DNA of 64,000 nucleotides, taken from contig CP124680.1 of assembly GCA_029961745.1 (NCBI GenBank), forward strand, positions 3,596,001 to 3,660,000, read 5' to 3'. The notes below the pieces were generated by a model. That model saw only the letters and a list, made by a program, of their open reading frames with translations, was not told the origin of the DNA and searched no databases. Numbering within the stretch: position 1 is the stretch's first letter; every line of letters starts with the position of its first letter. Source of the stretch: Nocardioides sp. L-11A. Its GTDB lineage: Bacteria > Actinomycetota > Actinomycetes > Propionibacteriales > Nocardioidaceae. Made by a program: the position numbers and the translations under genes. This document shows, one piece after another, positions 16,117 to 24,025 of the stretch.

Positions 16117-16775
16117 CACTTGCCTCCCTCGAGCGGGGCGTCGCCGCCGGTACGGACGTAGTCGGAGAGCATGTCGCGCAGCTGGCGCCGGCCGCGGTGG
16201 AGGCGGGACATCACGGTCCCGATCGGGGTGTCCATGATCTCGGCGATCTCCTTGTAGGCGAAGCCTTCGACATCGGCGAGGTAGACCGCGAGGCGGAACT
16301 CCTCGGGGAGACGCTGCAGGGCGTCCTTGACCTGGCTGTCGGGGAGGTGCTCCAGCGCCTCCATCTCCGCGGACTTCAGGCCGCTCGACGTGTGCGACTC
16401 GGCCCGCGCCAGCTGCCAGTCCTCGACGTCCCCGGTGTCGCCGGCGAGGGCCTGCTGCGGCTGCCGCTGCTTCTTGCGGTAGGAGTTGATGAAGGTGTTG
16501 GTCAGGATGCGGTAGAGCCAGGCCTTGAGGTTGGTGCCGGGCCGGAACTGGTGGAACGCGGAGAACGCCTTGGCGAAGGTCTCCTGGACGAGGTCCTCGG
16601 CGTCGGCCGGGTTGCGGGTCATCCGCATCGCGGCGCCGTAGAGCTGGTCGAGGTACGGCAGCGCGTCGCGCTCGAAGCGGGCGGCGCGCTCCTCGGGGGT
16701 CTCCGACGCCACGTCGACCAGCTCCGCGGCGGAGGTGTCGGCGTCGAGGGACGAAAGATCGGAAGTCTCGGTCAT
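16116..16775 (-). CDS. sigR: ECF sigma factor SigR/SigH (thiol-oxidative stress)
   Basis: A 219-residue ECF sigma factor. Region 2 has [20 protein letters not shown] and [21 protein letters not shown]; region 4 has YADVEGF-like [19 protein letters not shown] followed by [17 protein letters not shown]. This is nearly the mycobacterial SigH signature. It directs thioredoxin, mycothiol and protease genes under disulfide stress. Two start sites look real: ATG 16775 (given here), 8 nt after TAGGCT, and ATG 16829, which adds 18 residues and lies 8 nt after a SigR-type promoter. The longer form corresponds to the unstable SigR-prime isoform known in Streptomyces. rsrA follows. Confidence 0.95.
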   Translation of the reverse strand: MTETSDLSSLDADTSAAELVDVASETPEERAARFERDALPYLDQLYGAAMRMTRNPADAEDLVQETFAKAFSAFHQFRPGTNLKAWLYRILTNTFINSYRKKQRQPQQALAGDTGDVEDWQLARAESHTSSGLKSAEMEALEHLPDSQVKDALQRLPEEFRLAVYLADVEGFAYKEIAEIMDTPIGTVMSRLHRGRRQLRDMLSDYVRTGGDAPLEGGK

Positions 16776-16783
16776 CGCGTCCC

Positions 16784-16789
16784 AGCCTA
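16784..16789 (-). promoter_or_regulatory. proximal (housekeeping-type) sigR -10 box
   Basis: TAGGCT on the minus strand, 8 nt before ATG 16775; would produce a leaderless transcript for the short SigR form. Confidence 0.5.
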
Positions 16790-16837
16790 CGGTGCTTCCC
16801 GCGGTGGGGCGCTCCAGCGTGGCGATCATGGATACCG

Positions 16838-16863
16838 AACGCCTCGACGGCGGACGGCATTCC
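16838..16863 (-). promoter_or_regulatory. SigR-dependent autoregulatory promoter of sigR
   Basis: Minus strand GGAAT (16863-16859), an 18-nt spacer, and GTT (16840-16838): an exact match to the SigR/SigH consensus GGAAT-N18-GTT. ATG 16829 begins 8 nt further on, so the stress-induced message is expected to be leaderless and to encode the longer SigR isoform. Confidence 0.85.
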
Positions 16864-16869
16864 CGGGGT

Positions 16870-17538
16870 TCACCCGCGGGTTCCCCCGGCGCCCGCGCCG
16901 ACGACCTCGCGCACGATCCACTCCAGCGTCGCCTCCACGACGACCCCCATCGCCTCGTCCTCGCTGAGCGGGCCCCGCTTGGGTACGGCGAGGCCGTGAT
17001 CGGCTCCCGGGACCACGGCCAGGTCGGTGCGGCCGGGCAGCGGGTCGGGGAACTCCTCGGGTCTCCCGAACGGGTCCCGCTCCCCCTGCACGACCAGGGT
17101 CGGCACGCCGGCGCCGGCGAGCTCGTCGAGGCGGGAGCGCTCCGGCCGGCCCGGCGGGTGCAGCGGGAAGGAGAGTGCGAGGCAGCCGGCCGCGCCCAGC
17201 TCGCTCGCGGTCCGGCAGGCGGAGCGGGCACCGGCGGAGCGGCCGCCGACGACCAGCGGCGTGCGCATCCGCAGCGTCGCGGCCGCCGCGCGCAGGCCCA
17301 CGTCGAGGGTGGCCGGAGGGCTGGCGACCTTGCGCCCGGCCCGGCGCCAGGGCTGCTCGAACCGGGCGACACTGATCCCCTGCCCCGGCAGCTGGGCGGC
17401 GAGCGCCTCGAGATCGCGGGCGTCGATACCGCCGCCGGCGCCGTGGCTGAGCAGCAGAGTGGCCACCGGCCGGCGCGCCCGGCGCACGACCAACCGGCCC
17501 TCGCCGTACTCGGTCACGACGATCCGCTCGTCCGTCAC
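16870..17538 (-). CDS. alpha/beta hydrolase, KAN/dienelactone-like
   Basis: A 222-residue alpha/beta hydrolase. [10 protein letters not shown] holds the oxyanion region, [12 protein letters not shown] has the nucleophile elbow with Ser in GRSAG, and the late segments QGERDPFG and GADHGLAVP carry the Asp and His. This short lidless form is the 'KANL3/Tex30-like' family of uncharacterised hydrolases. GTG 17538 overlaps the SRAP stop by 4 nt (GTGA), so it is the second gene of a two-gene operon. No substrate can be named. Confidence 0.85.
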   Translation of the reverse strand: MTDERIVVTEYGEGRLVVRRARRPVATLLLSHGAGGGIDARDLEALAAQLPGQGISVARFEQPWRRAGRKVASPPATLDVGLRAAAATLRMRTPLVVGGRSAGARSACRTASELGAAGCLALSFPLHPPGRPERSRLDELAGAGVPTLVVQGERDPFGRPEEFPDPLPGRTDLAVVPGADHGLAVPKRGPLSEDEAMGVVVEATLEWIVREVVGAGAGGTRG

Positions 17539-18335
17539 AGCAGCGTCCCCTGTCCGTCGGGGTCGTCGGGATGCTCGGGGCCGGTGGCGTCGAGCGGGAT
17601 GGGCTCGACCAGCTCGGGGCCGTTGTTGGCGACATTGCCCACCGCCGTCGAGACCGGGTACGCCGTCAGGCCGGCCTGCTGCGCGGGCCGCAACGCGTGC
17701 AGCAGACCGGGCAGATCGTCGGCGGGCGTGCGCGGGTCGAGCCACTCGTGGCGTCGCTCCGGCTCGACGAGCAGCGGCATCCGGTCGTGGATCCGGCCGA
17801 GGTCGTCGGTGGCCTCGGTGGTGAGGACCGTGCAGGTCCAGCGAAAACGGTCGTGGGCGTCCTCGGGCTTGGCAGGGTCGCGCCAGATCTCGTAGAGGCC
17901 GGCCATCGCGAGGCTGGAGCCGTCGCCGGAGGTGATGAAGAAGGGCTGCTTGCGCGGCTTGCCCTTCGACGTCCGCTGCTGGGTGTCGTACCACTCGAAG
18001 TAGCCGTCGGCGGGAAGGATGCAGCGGCGGGCGGCGAACGCGCGGCGGAACGCCGGCTTCTCGGTCACCGTCTCCATCCGGGCGTTGATCATCCGGCCGC
18101 CGATGCTCGCGTCCTTCGCCCACCCGGGGACCAGTCCCCAGCGCAGCGCCCGCAGCTGGCGCACCGGGTCGTCGCGGTCGCGGTCCTTCGACGTCCGCTC
18201 CATGACGGCGTAGACCTCGTCGGTCGGCGCGACGTTCCACGACGGGGCGATGGCCCGCTCGAGCCGCGGGTCGAGCACCTCGAACTCCTCGGCGAGGTCC
18301 TCCGGGCTCCGGCTGGAGGCGTAGCGGCCGCACAT
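17535..18335 (-). CDS. SOS response-associated peptidase, SRAP/YedK (HMCES) family
   Basis: A 266-residue SRAP protein. The start MCGRY places the catalytic Cys at position 2, where after Met removal it forms a thiazolidine crosslink with abasic sites in single-stranded DNA. Other family landmarks are WNVAPT, INARMET (Asn and Glu of the active site), CILPADGYFEW and the catalytic His in GRIHDRMPLL. It shields abasic sites during replication. TAGATT lies 7 nt before the ATG, so the message is probably leaderless. No LexA box was recognised. Confidence 0.95.
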   Translation of the reverse strand: MCGRYASSRSPEDLAEEFEVLDPRLERAIAPSWNVAPTDEVYAVMERTSKDRDRDDPVRQLRALRWGLVPGWAKDASIGGRMINARMETVTEKPAFRRAFAARRCILPADGYFEWYDTQQRTSKGKPRKQPFFITSGDGSSLAMAGLYEIWRDPAKPEDAHDRFRWTCTVLTTEATDDLGRIHDRMPLLVEPERRHEWLDPRTPADDLPGLLHALRPAQQAGLTAYPVSTAVGNVANNGPELVEPIPLDATGPEHPDDPDGQGTLL

Positions 18336-18342
18336 GGCCGCC

Positions 18343-18348
18343 AATCTA
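18343..18348 (-). promoter_or_regulatory. -10 box of the SRAP gene
   Basis: TAGATT on the minus strand, 7 nt before ATG 18335. Confidence 0.5.
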
Positions 18349-18385
18349 TCGGTCTGCCCCGACCGACCCGGGGTACCGACGGGCC

Positions 18386-18901
18386 ATGGCACTGAGCAGA
18401 CTGATCGCCCGGCCGCTGCTGGCGTCGTACTTCCTCGCGAACGGCGTCCAGGACCTCAAGGACGCGCCGGCGCTCGCGGCCCAGGCGGCGCCCGTGACCG
18501 AGACGATGGCCCCCGTCCTCGACGACGCGACGCCGGACGGGGTCTCCGTGCCCCGCGACCCGGTGCTGTGGGTGCGCGCCAGCGGCGCCGTCCAGGTGGT
18601 CGCCGGCCTGGCCCTGGCCACGGGCCACTTCCCGCGGCTCTCCGCCGCGATCCTCGGCGGCACGCTGGTCCCCTCGACGGCGGCGCGGTACAGGTTCTGG
18701 GAAGCCACCGACAAGGAGCAGCGTCGCGAGCAGCTGACCCACTTCGTGAAGAACACCGCGCTGGCCGGCGGTCTGCTCATCGCGGCGCTCGACACCGCCG
18801 GGAAGCCGGGCGTCGCCTGGCGGGCGCGGCACGCCACCCACGACGCCCGGCGCGAGGCGGCGCTGGTGGGTGCGAAGGTGCGGGCGCGGGTGCACCAGTA
18901 A
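18386..18901 (+). CDS. DoxX-family membrane protein
   Basis: A 171-residue membrane protein with about four hydrophobic segments and the family start LIARPLLASYFLANGVQDLKD. The central APVTETMAPVL and the later SGAVQVVAGLALATGHFPRLSA segments are typical of DoxX proteins, which in mycobacteria associate with SodA and SseA in a membrane oxidoreductase complex. Whether this one acts with the nearby sodN is unknown. It is divergent from SRAP; its C-terminus is strongly basic. Confidence 0.85.
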   Translation: MALSRLIARPLLASYFLANGVQDLKDAPALAAQAAPVTETMAPVLDDATPDGVSVPRDPVLWVRASGAVQVVAGLALATGHFPRLSAAILGGTLVPSTAARYRFWEATDKEQRREQLTHFVKNTALAGGLLIAALDTAGKPGVAWRARHATHDARREAALVGAKVRARVHQ

Positions 18902-18931
18902 CCCCGCGCCGCCACGGGCGTTCGTAGGGAC

Positions 18932-19639
18932 ATGATCCGCTCGGCTCCCGGCGCGCTCGTGATCGCCCTGCTCGCGACCATGCTCACCCCGGACGCCGCC
19001 CGGGCCGCGTCCCTCGACGAACCCCGCAACGGCGTCGAGTCGATGACGCCCCAGCAGGCGCTGGCCGCGGCCGGCGCGGCGCTCGGCGCCGCGGCGGACG
19101 TGACCTGGCAGGGGCACGTCGACGCGACGCTCGTCGGCAGCCGACAGCGGTACCGCTCGACCCGGGTGACGACCCCGACCGGCTGCAGCGAGATCCTGAG
19201 CCTGGGGGGCTTCGAGCTGCGCTATCTCGTCAAGGGCAGGAAGGCGTACCTCCGGGCGCCGAAGTCCTACTGGCGCGCGCACGACGCACCCGGCTGGGCC
19301 GCCCGCCGGCTGGCCGACCGGTGGGTCAAGGACAAGGCGAGCCAAGCCGAGCGGGACGGCTGCCGCTCCGAGTCCATGGTGCCGCTCGCCCATGCCGCGG
19401 CGTTCGTCGCGCAGCCCTACGAACGCTGGATCCGCAACCGGCCGGGCATCCAGTTCGACGGAAGCGACGGGGTCGACCCGATGGTCGTCATCGTCGCGAC
19501 CACCGGCGCCGCGCACGTGACGAAGGTGCGCTGGGGCACCGACGACGACCAGTCCGTCTACGAGCTCGCCGCCGTCGACGCCGGCGTCCGGATCGCCAAG
19601 CCCCGCAAGGCGCGGACCCTCCGCGGGTGGCTGCGGTAG
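18932..19639 (+). CDS. secreted protein of unknown function
   Basis: A 235-residue protein with a Sec signal peptide (hydrophobic stretch ALVIALLATMLTP, probable cut at ARA-AS near residue 28). The mature part contains two Cys (RVTTPTGCSEI and ERDGCRSE) that may pair, and strands such as SLGGFELRYLVKGRKAYLRAPKSYW, which recall LppX/LolA-like lipoprotein-fold proteins with a 'measurement of lipid state' pattern in mycobacteria. That link is weak; no lipobox is present. The gene ends 38 nt before aroA and could share its transcript. Confidence 0.75.
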   Translation: MIRSAPGALVIALLATMLTPDAARAASLDEPRNGVESMTPQQALAAAGAALGAAADVTWQGHVDATLVGSRQRYRSTRVTTPTGCSEILSLGGFELRYLVKGRKAYLRAPKSYWRAHDAPGWAARRLADRWVKDKASQAERDGCRSESMVPLAHAAAFVAQPYERWIRNRPGIQFDGSDGVDPMVVIVATTGAAHVTKVRWGTDDDQSVYELAAVDAGVRIAKPRKARTLRGWLR

Positions 19640-19677
19640 GGCGCTCCGGGACGCGGACTCGTAGACTGCGGCGGGAG

Positions 19678-20976
19678 ATGACGACTCCCGCCCCGCACGC
19701 CGATCCCTGGCCCGCGCCCACCAGCACCGGACCGCTCGACGCGACGATCACCCTGCCGGGCAGCAAGTCGCTCACCAACCGCGCGCTCGTCCTCGCTGCG
19801 CTGGCCGACGGCCCCTCCGTCGTACGCCGCGCGCTGCGCTCGCGCGACACGCTGCTCATGGCCCAGGCGCTGACCTCCCTCGGCGCGCACGTCGACACCG
19901 TCGGTGAGGACTGGGCGGTGACGCCCCTCGACGGAGCCGTGCCGGACGGCCGAGCCCTGGTGGACTGCGGGCTCGCGGGCACCGTCATGCGGTTCGTGCC
20001 GCCGGCCGCCGGGCTGGTGCGCGGCGAGATCGCCTTCGACGGCGACACCCATATGCGCAAGCGCCCGGTCGGGGAGATCCTCGCGGCGCTGCGGGCACTG
20101 GGCCTGGCCGTCGACGACAGCGACGGCGCGCTGCCGTTCACGGTGCACGGCACCGGCGCGGTCCCCGGTGGGTCCGTGGTGATCGACGCGTCGGCCTCCT
20201 CGCAGTTCGTGTCGGCGCTCCTGCTGGCCGGCCCCCGGTTCGCCGCGGGCGTCGACGTACGCCACCGCGGGGCGGCGATCCCCTCCCTGCCCCATGTCGA
20301 GATGACGATCGCGATGCTGCGCGACCGCGGCGTGAGCGTCGACGACAGCGAGACCGACCGGTGGATCGTGGCGCCCGGCCCGATCGCGGCCCACGACGAG
20401 GCGATCGAGCCCGACCTGTCCAACGCCGCCCCCTTCCTGGCCCTGGCGGCTGTCTCCGGCGGTTCGGTCACCGTGCGGGACTGGCCCACGGCCACCACCC
20501 AGGCCGGCGACGCGCTGCGCGAACTGCTCGCCCGGATGGGCTGCACGGTCTCCCGCGTGGCCGAAGGTCTGCGGGTCAGCGGACCGCCCACAGGTTGGTG
20601 CGGACTGCGCGGCCTCGACGCCGACCTGCACGACGTCGGCGAGCTGGCACCGGCCGTCGCGGCGCTCTGCGCGCTCGCCGGAACCCCCTCCCGACTCACC
20701 GGCATCGCGCACATCCGGGGGCACGAGACCGACCGGCTGGCCGCGCTGGCGCGCGAGCTGGGGGCGCTCGGCGCCGACGTCGAGGAGCATCCGGACGGGC
20801 TCACGCTGCGTCCGGCTCCCCTGACCGGAGGCGTCTTCCACACCTACGCCGACCACCGCATGGCGCACGCGGCCGTGATCGTCGGCGCCGCGGTCCCGGG
20901 CGTGCTGGTCGAGAACGTCGCGACCACCAGCAAGACCTTCCCCGACTTCGCCGGATTCTGGTCCGGGCTCCTCTGA
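19678..20976 (+). CDS. aroA: 3-phosphoshikimate 1-carboxyvinyltransferase (EPSP synthase)
   Basis: A 432-residue EPSP synthase, joining shikimate-3-phosphate and PEP in the sixth shikimate-pathway step. The N-terminal LPGSKSLTNRALVLAALADG, LAGTVMRFVPPAAGL (the glyphosate-loop region, with G-T-x-x-R), RKRPVGEILAALRALG and the C-terminal RGHETDRLAALARELGALG and YADHRMAHAA are all present. A Pro at the loop position following the R is normal for the class. The start ATG 19678 has GGAG immediately upstream and TAGACT ten nt away. rsgA overlaps its stop. Confidence 0.97.
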   Translation: MTTPAPHADPWPAPTSTGPLDATITLPGSKSLTNRALVLAALADGPSVVRRALRSRDTLLMAQALTSLGAHVDTVGEDWAVTPLDGAVPDGRALVDCGLAGTVMRFVPPAAGLVRGEIAFDGDTHMRKRPVGEILAALRALGLAVDDSDGALPFTVHGTGAVPGGSVVIDASASSQFVSALLLAGPRFAAGVDVRHRGAAIPSLPHVEMTIAMLRDRGVSVDDSETDRWIVAPGPIAAHDEAIEPDLSNAAPFLALAAVSGGSVTVRDWPTATTQAGDALRELLARMGCTVSRVAEGLRVSGPPTGWCGLRGLDADLHDVGELAPAVAALCALAGTPSRLTGIAHIRGHETDRLAALARELGALGADVEEHPDGLTLRPAPLTGGVFHTYADHRMAHAAVIVGAAVPGVLVENVATTSKTFPDFAGFWSGLL

Positions 20977-21977
20977 TGCCCCGGTACGACGAGCACGACG
21001 TCGAGCACTACGACCGTCCGCGCCGCCGTACCCGCCCCCGCACCAAGGAGCGCCCGACCCACGACGACGCCGTCGAGGGTCTCGTCGTCACCGTCGACCG
21101 CGGCCGGTTCACGCTGCTCATCGAGGGACGCGGCGTGACGGCCATGAAGGCCCGGCCGTTGGGGCGCAAGGGCGTGGTCGTGGGCGACCGGGTGCGGGTG
21201 GTCGGCGACGTCTCGGGCACCGAAGGCTCGCTCGCGCGGATCGTGGAGGTCCTCGAGCGCAGCAGCACGCTGCGGCGCACGGCGGACGACGACGACCCGG
21301 TCGAGCGCGTCATCGTCGCCAACGTCACCCAGCTCGTCGTCGTCACCGCGCTCGCCGACCCCGAGCCCCGGGCGCGGTGGATCGACCGGGCCCTGGTCGC
21401 GGCGTACGACGGCGGGATGTCGCCGCTGCTCTGCCTGACCAAGGCGGATCTGGAGGACCCCGAGACCCTGCTGGCGACGTACCGGTCGCTGGGGGTGCCG
21501 TGGGAGGTCACCCGCCGCGGTCCCGACCGGACGATCGTCGGCCTGGACGCGCTGCACGACCGGCTGCGCGGCCAGGTCAGCGTGCTGATCGGGCACAGCG
21601 GCGTCGGGAAGTCGACGCTCGTCAACGCGCTGGTCCCCGACGCGCGCCGCGAGACCGGCCACGTGAACGCGGTGACCGGGCAGGGCCGGCACACGTCCAC
21701 GTCCGCGCTGATGCTGCCGCTCGCGGACGGCGACGGCTGGATCATCGACACCCCCGGGATCCGGTCCTTCGGACTCGCGCACGTCCAGCCCGAGCATCTC
21801 ATCGAGGCGTTCCCCGACCTCGACGAGATGACCGAGGACTGCCCCCGCGGGTGCACCCACGGCGACGACGAACCCGAGTGCGGGCTCGATGTCGCCGTCG
21901 CCGCCGGCGAGGCCGACCCGGAGCGGGTCGCCTCCTTCCGGCGGCTGCTCGCCGCGCGATCGGTCACCGACTACTGA
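20976..21977 (+). CDS. rsgA: ribosome small subunit-dependent GTPase A
   Basis: A 333-residue circularly permuted GTPase that helps mature the 30S subunit. Order of motifs: an N-terminal OB fold, then G4 (LTKADL), G1 (GHSGVGKSTL), G3 (DTPGI), and a C-terminal zinc finger CPRGCTHGDDEPEC. The first 30 residues are highly basic. ATG 20976 overlaps the aroA stop (TGATG). The aroA-rsgA-hisN order is widespread in actinobacteria. A repeat hairpin lies 18 nt after the stop. Confidence 0.96.
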   Translation: MPRYDEHDVEHYDRPRRRTRPRTKERPTHDDAVEGLVVTVDRGRFTLLIEGRGVTAMKARPLGRKGVVVGDRVRVVGDVSGTEGSLARIVEVLERSSTLRRTADDDDPVERVIVANVTQLVVVTALADPEPRARWIDRALVAAYDGGMSPLLCLTKADLEDPETLLATYRSLGVPWEVTRRGPDRTIVGLDALHDRLRGQVSVLIGHSGVGKSTLVNALVPDARRETGHVNAVTGQGRHTSTSALMLPLADGDGWIIDTPGIRSFGLAHVQPEHLIEAFPDLDEMTEDCPRGCTHGDDEPECGLDVAVAAGEADPERVASFRRLLAARSVTDY

Positions 21978-21994
21978 GCCGCGGCCGGGGTCTT

Positions 21995-22060
21995 CGCGGT
22001 TCAACTACCGGATTCGTCGTGGATCCGCCCGCAGGCGACAAGATCGGTAGGTGAATCGTC
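21995..22060. repeat. 66-nt hairpin repeat, degenerate copy
   Basis: It begins CGCGGTTCAACTACC and ends ATCGGTAGGTGAATCG; it aligns without gaps to the 66-nt element at 63657-63722. The arms are imperfect here. It separates the convergent rsgA and DUF2231 genes and may act as a terminator. Confidence 0.75.
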
Positions 22061-22070
22061 CTCACCACAG

Positions 22071-22520
22071 CTACTGGTCGATCCGCCACGTCGCCTGCGC
22101 GCCGGCGTCACCGGTGAGGAAGGCGAGGACGAGCGTCGCGACGCCGCCGACGACCGTGAGCCCGGCGAGCCCGGCCCGGACCGCTCCGGAGCGGGTGTGG
22201 AACCAGGCCGCGGCGAAGGCGACGACGGCGAAGACGCTGGCCCCGATCCGGAGCCGCTCCGCCCACGTCTCGTGGTCCTCGAGCCGCTGGGCGAAGGTCC
22301 CGGTCGCGGTGGCGAACCGCTCCTCGCGCAGGTCCTCGCCGGACAGGAAGGCCACCCACACGCTGACCACCGACACCGCGGCCAGCACCACGAGCGGCCA
22401 CCGCAGCCGGTCGCGCCACGCGGGTACGCCGTACGCCACGGCCGCCAGGCCGGCCAGCGGGGTGAAGACCACGGCCGCGTGGACGACGAGCGGGTGCAGC
22501 GGGACACCGTTGATCTCCAT
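22071..22520 (-). CDS. DUF2231 membrane protein
   Basis: A 149-residue protein with four membrane helices. The opening NGVPLHPLVVHAAVVFTPLA, with two His in the first helix, is the signature of DUF2231, a family with conserved His that may bind heme or metal in the membrane. A further conserved His sits in the DHETWAERL segment between TM2 and TM3. CAGGAT lies 6 nt before ATG 22520, so the message may be leaderless. Function is not established. Confidence 0.87.
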   Translation of the reverse strand: MEINGVPLHPLVVHAAVVFTPLAGLAAVAYGVPAWRDRLRWPLVVLAAVSVVSVWVAFLSGEDLREERFATATGTFAQRLEDHETWAERLRIGASVFAVVAFAAAWFHTRSGAVRAGLAGLTVVGGVATLVLAFLTGDAGAQATWRIDQ

Positions 22521-22587
22521 GGTTGAATCCTGCACGACCAGTGGTGATCCGAGCCAGACCCACGCCGGCCGGGCGGGAGCGGACGGC

Positions 22588-22593
22588 TAGGGT
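22588..22593 (+). promoter_or_regulatory. -10 box of hisN
   Basis: TAGGGT, 6 nt before the GTG at 22600; leaderless arrangement. Confidence 0.5.
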
Positions 22594-22599
22594 GCCCCT

Positions 22600-23514
22600 G
22601 TGGCTGCCCCCGACTACACCGACGACCTGCGTCTGGCGCATCTGCTCGCCGACGACGCGGACTCGCTCACCCAGGCCCGCTTCCGCGCGCTCGACCTGCA
22701 CGTGATGAGCAAGCCGGACCTGACCCCGGTGACCGACGCCGACCAGGCCGTCGAGGAGTCGATCCGCCGTACCCTCTCCAAGGCGCGCAGCCGCGACGCC
22801 GTGACCGGCGAGGAGCAGGGCACCTCGGGACACTCCCAGCGCCGCTGGATCGTCGACCCGATCGACGGCACCAAGAACTACGTCCGCGGCGTCCCCGTCT
22901 GGGCCACCCTCATCTCGCTCGCCGTCGACGACGAGGTCGTGCTCGGTGTCGTGTCGGCACCGGCCCTCCAGCGCCGCTGGTGGGCCTCTGCAGGCCAGGG
23001 CGCGTGGACCGGCAAGTCGCTGATGAAGGCGACCGAGTGCCGCGTGTCCGACGTACGCCGCCTGGAGGATGCGTCCTTCTCGTACTCCTCGATCAGCGGC
23101 TGGGAGGACCGTGGCCTCGGCGAGGACCTGCTCGCCCTGATGCGCCGCGTGTGGCGGACCCGGGCCTATGGCGACTTCTGGTCCTACATGCTCCTCGCGG
23201 AGGGCGCCGTCGACCTGGCCGCCGAGCCCGAGCTCGAGGTCTACGACATGGCCGCGCTCGACATCATCGTGCGCGAGGCGGGCGGCCGGTTCACCTCGCT
23301 CGAGGGTCACGACGGCCCGTGGGGCGGCAACGCGGTCGCCAGCAACGGCCACCTGCACGAGGCCGCGCTGTCGTACCTCGGCAGCGTCCCGGACAGCGGC
23401 GACGACCCGGACTGGCCGCGGACCGGGCCGGGCAGCGTGTCCGATCTGCGCTCCCACCGCCAGCGCGGCAGCGACGACGACCGGGCCGACCGGGCCGACG
23501 AGAGCGACGACTGA
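22600..23514 (+). CDS. hisN: histidinol-phosphatase, inositol monophosphatase-like
   Basis: A 304-residue Mg-dependent phosphatase of the IMPase superfamily. The metal-binding Glu lies in VTGEEQG and the motif WIVDPIDGTKNYVRGVPVWATLISL-type segment (22849-22923) matches actinobacterial HisN, which dephosphorylates histidinol phosphate in histidine synthesis. The second metal motif appears as EVYDMAALDIIVREAGG. The C-terminal 40 residues are an acidic, Arg/Asp-rich tail that looks disordered. It follows aroA-rsgA on the same strand with the DUF2231 gene inserted in reverse. Confidence 0.92.
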   Translation: MAAPDYTDDLRLAHLLADDADSLTQARFRALDLHVMSKPDLTPVTDADQAVEESIRRTLSKARSRDAVTGEEQGTSGHSQRRWIVDPIDGTKNYVRGVPVWATLISLAVDDEVVLGVVSAPALQRRWWASAGQGAWTGKSLMKATECRVSDVRRLEDASFSYSSISGWEDRGLGEDLLALMRRVWRTRAYGDFWSYMLLAEGAVDLAAEPELEVYDMAALDIIVREAGGRFTSLEGHDGPWGGNAVASNGHLHEAALSYLGSVPDSGDDPDWPRTGPGSVSDLRSHRQRGSDDDRADRADESDD

Positions 23515-23559
23515 GCCCGATCCGTGGTCGGGGGCGCTGACACCGGCGGCGCAGTTGAG

Positions 23560-23565
23560 TAACCT
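23560..23565 (+). promoter_or_regulatory. -10 box of the CBS-domain gene
   Basis: TAACCT, 7 nt before ATG 23573; leaderless arrangement. Confidence 0.45.
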
Positions 23566-23572
23566 GCGTCAC

Positions 23573-24004
23573 ATGCGCATCGCTGACGTGCTCGGTTCGA
23601 AGTCGCTTCGCGACGTGGTCTCCATCGCTCCCGAGGCAGGGGTGCGCGAGCTGCTCGCCACCCTCGCGGAGCACAACATCGGTGCCGTGGTGGTGAGCAC
23701 GGACGGCACCTCGCTCGACGGCATCGTGTCGGAGCGCGACGTCGTCCGGCACCTGCACAGCGACGGCACCGTCATCAACAACGTCGTCTCGGCGATCATG
23801 ACCACCGAGGTGAGCACCTGCTCCCCCGACGACGACCTCGACGACGTGCTCCAGGTGATGACCGAGCGCCGGTTCCGGCACATCCCCGCCGTCGAGGACG
23901 ACCGGGTGGTCGGGATCGTCAGCATCGGCGACCTGGTCAAGCACAAGATCGACCAGCTGCAGTTCGAGCGCGACCAGCTCGACAACTACGTGCACCAGTC
24001 CTGA
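23573..24004 (+). CDS. stand-alone CBS-pair protein
   Basis: A 143-residue protein made of two CBS motifs (about residues 10-65 and 75-130) that together form one Bateman module, with GIVSERDVVRHL and GIVSIGDLVKHKI as the ribose-binding ends. Such proteins bind adenosine nucleotides or SAM and are often upregulated in dormancy (hypoxic response protein-like) in mycobacteria. The C-terminal helix LQFERDQLDNYVHQS is typical of the alphaproteobacterial/actinobacterial CBS-only group. Its effector target is unknown. Confidence 0.9.
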   Translation: MRIADVLGSKSLRDVVSIAPEAGVRELLATLAEHNIGAVVVSTDGTSLDGIVSERDVVRHLHSDGTVINNVVSAIMTTEVSTCSPDDDLDDVLQVMTERRFRHIPAVEDDRVVGIVSIGDLVKHKIDQLQFERDQLDNYVHQS

Positions 24005-24025
24005 CCGGGACCGCTCCGAGGCAGG

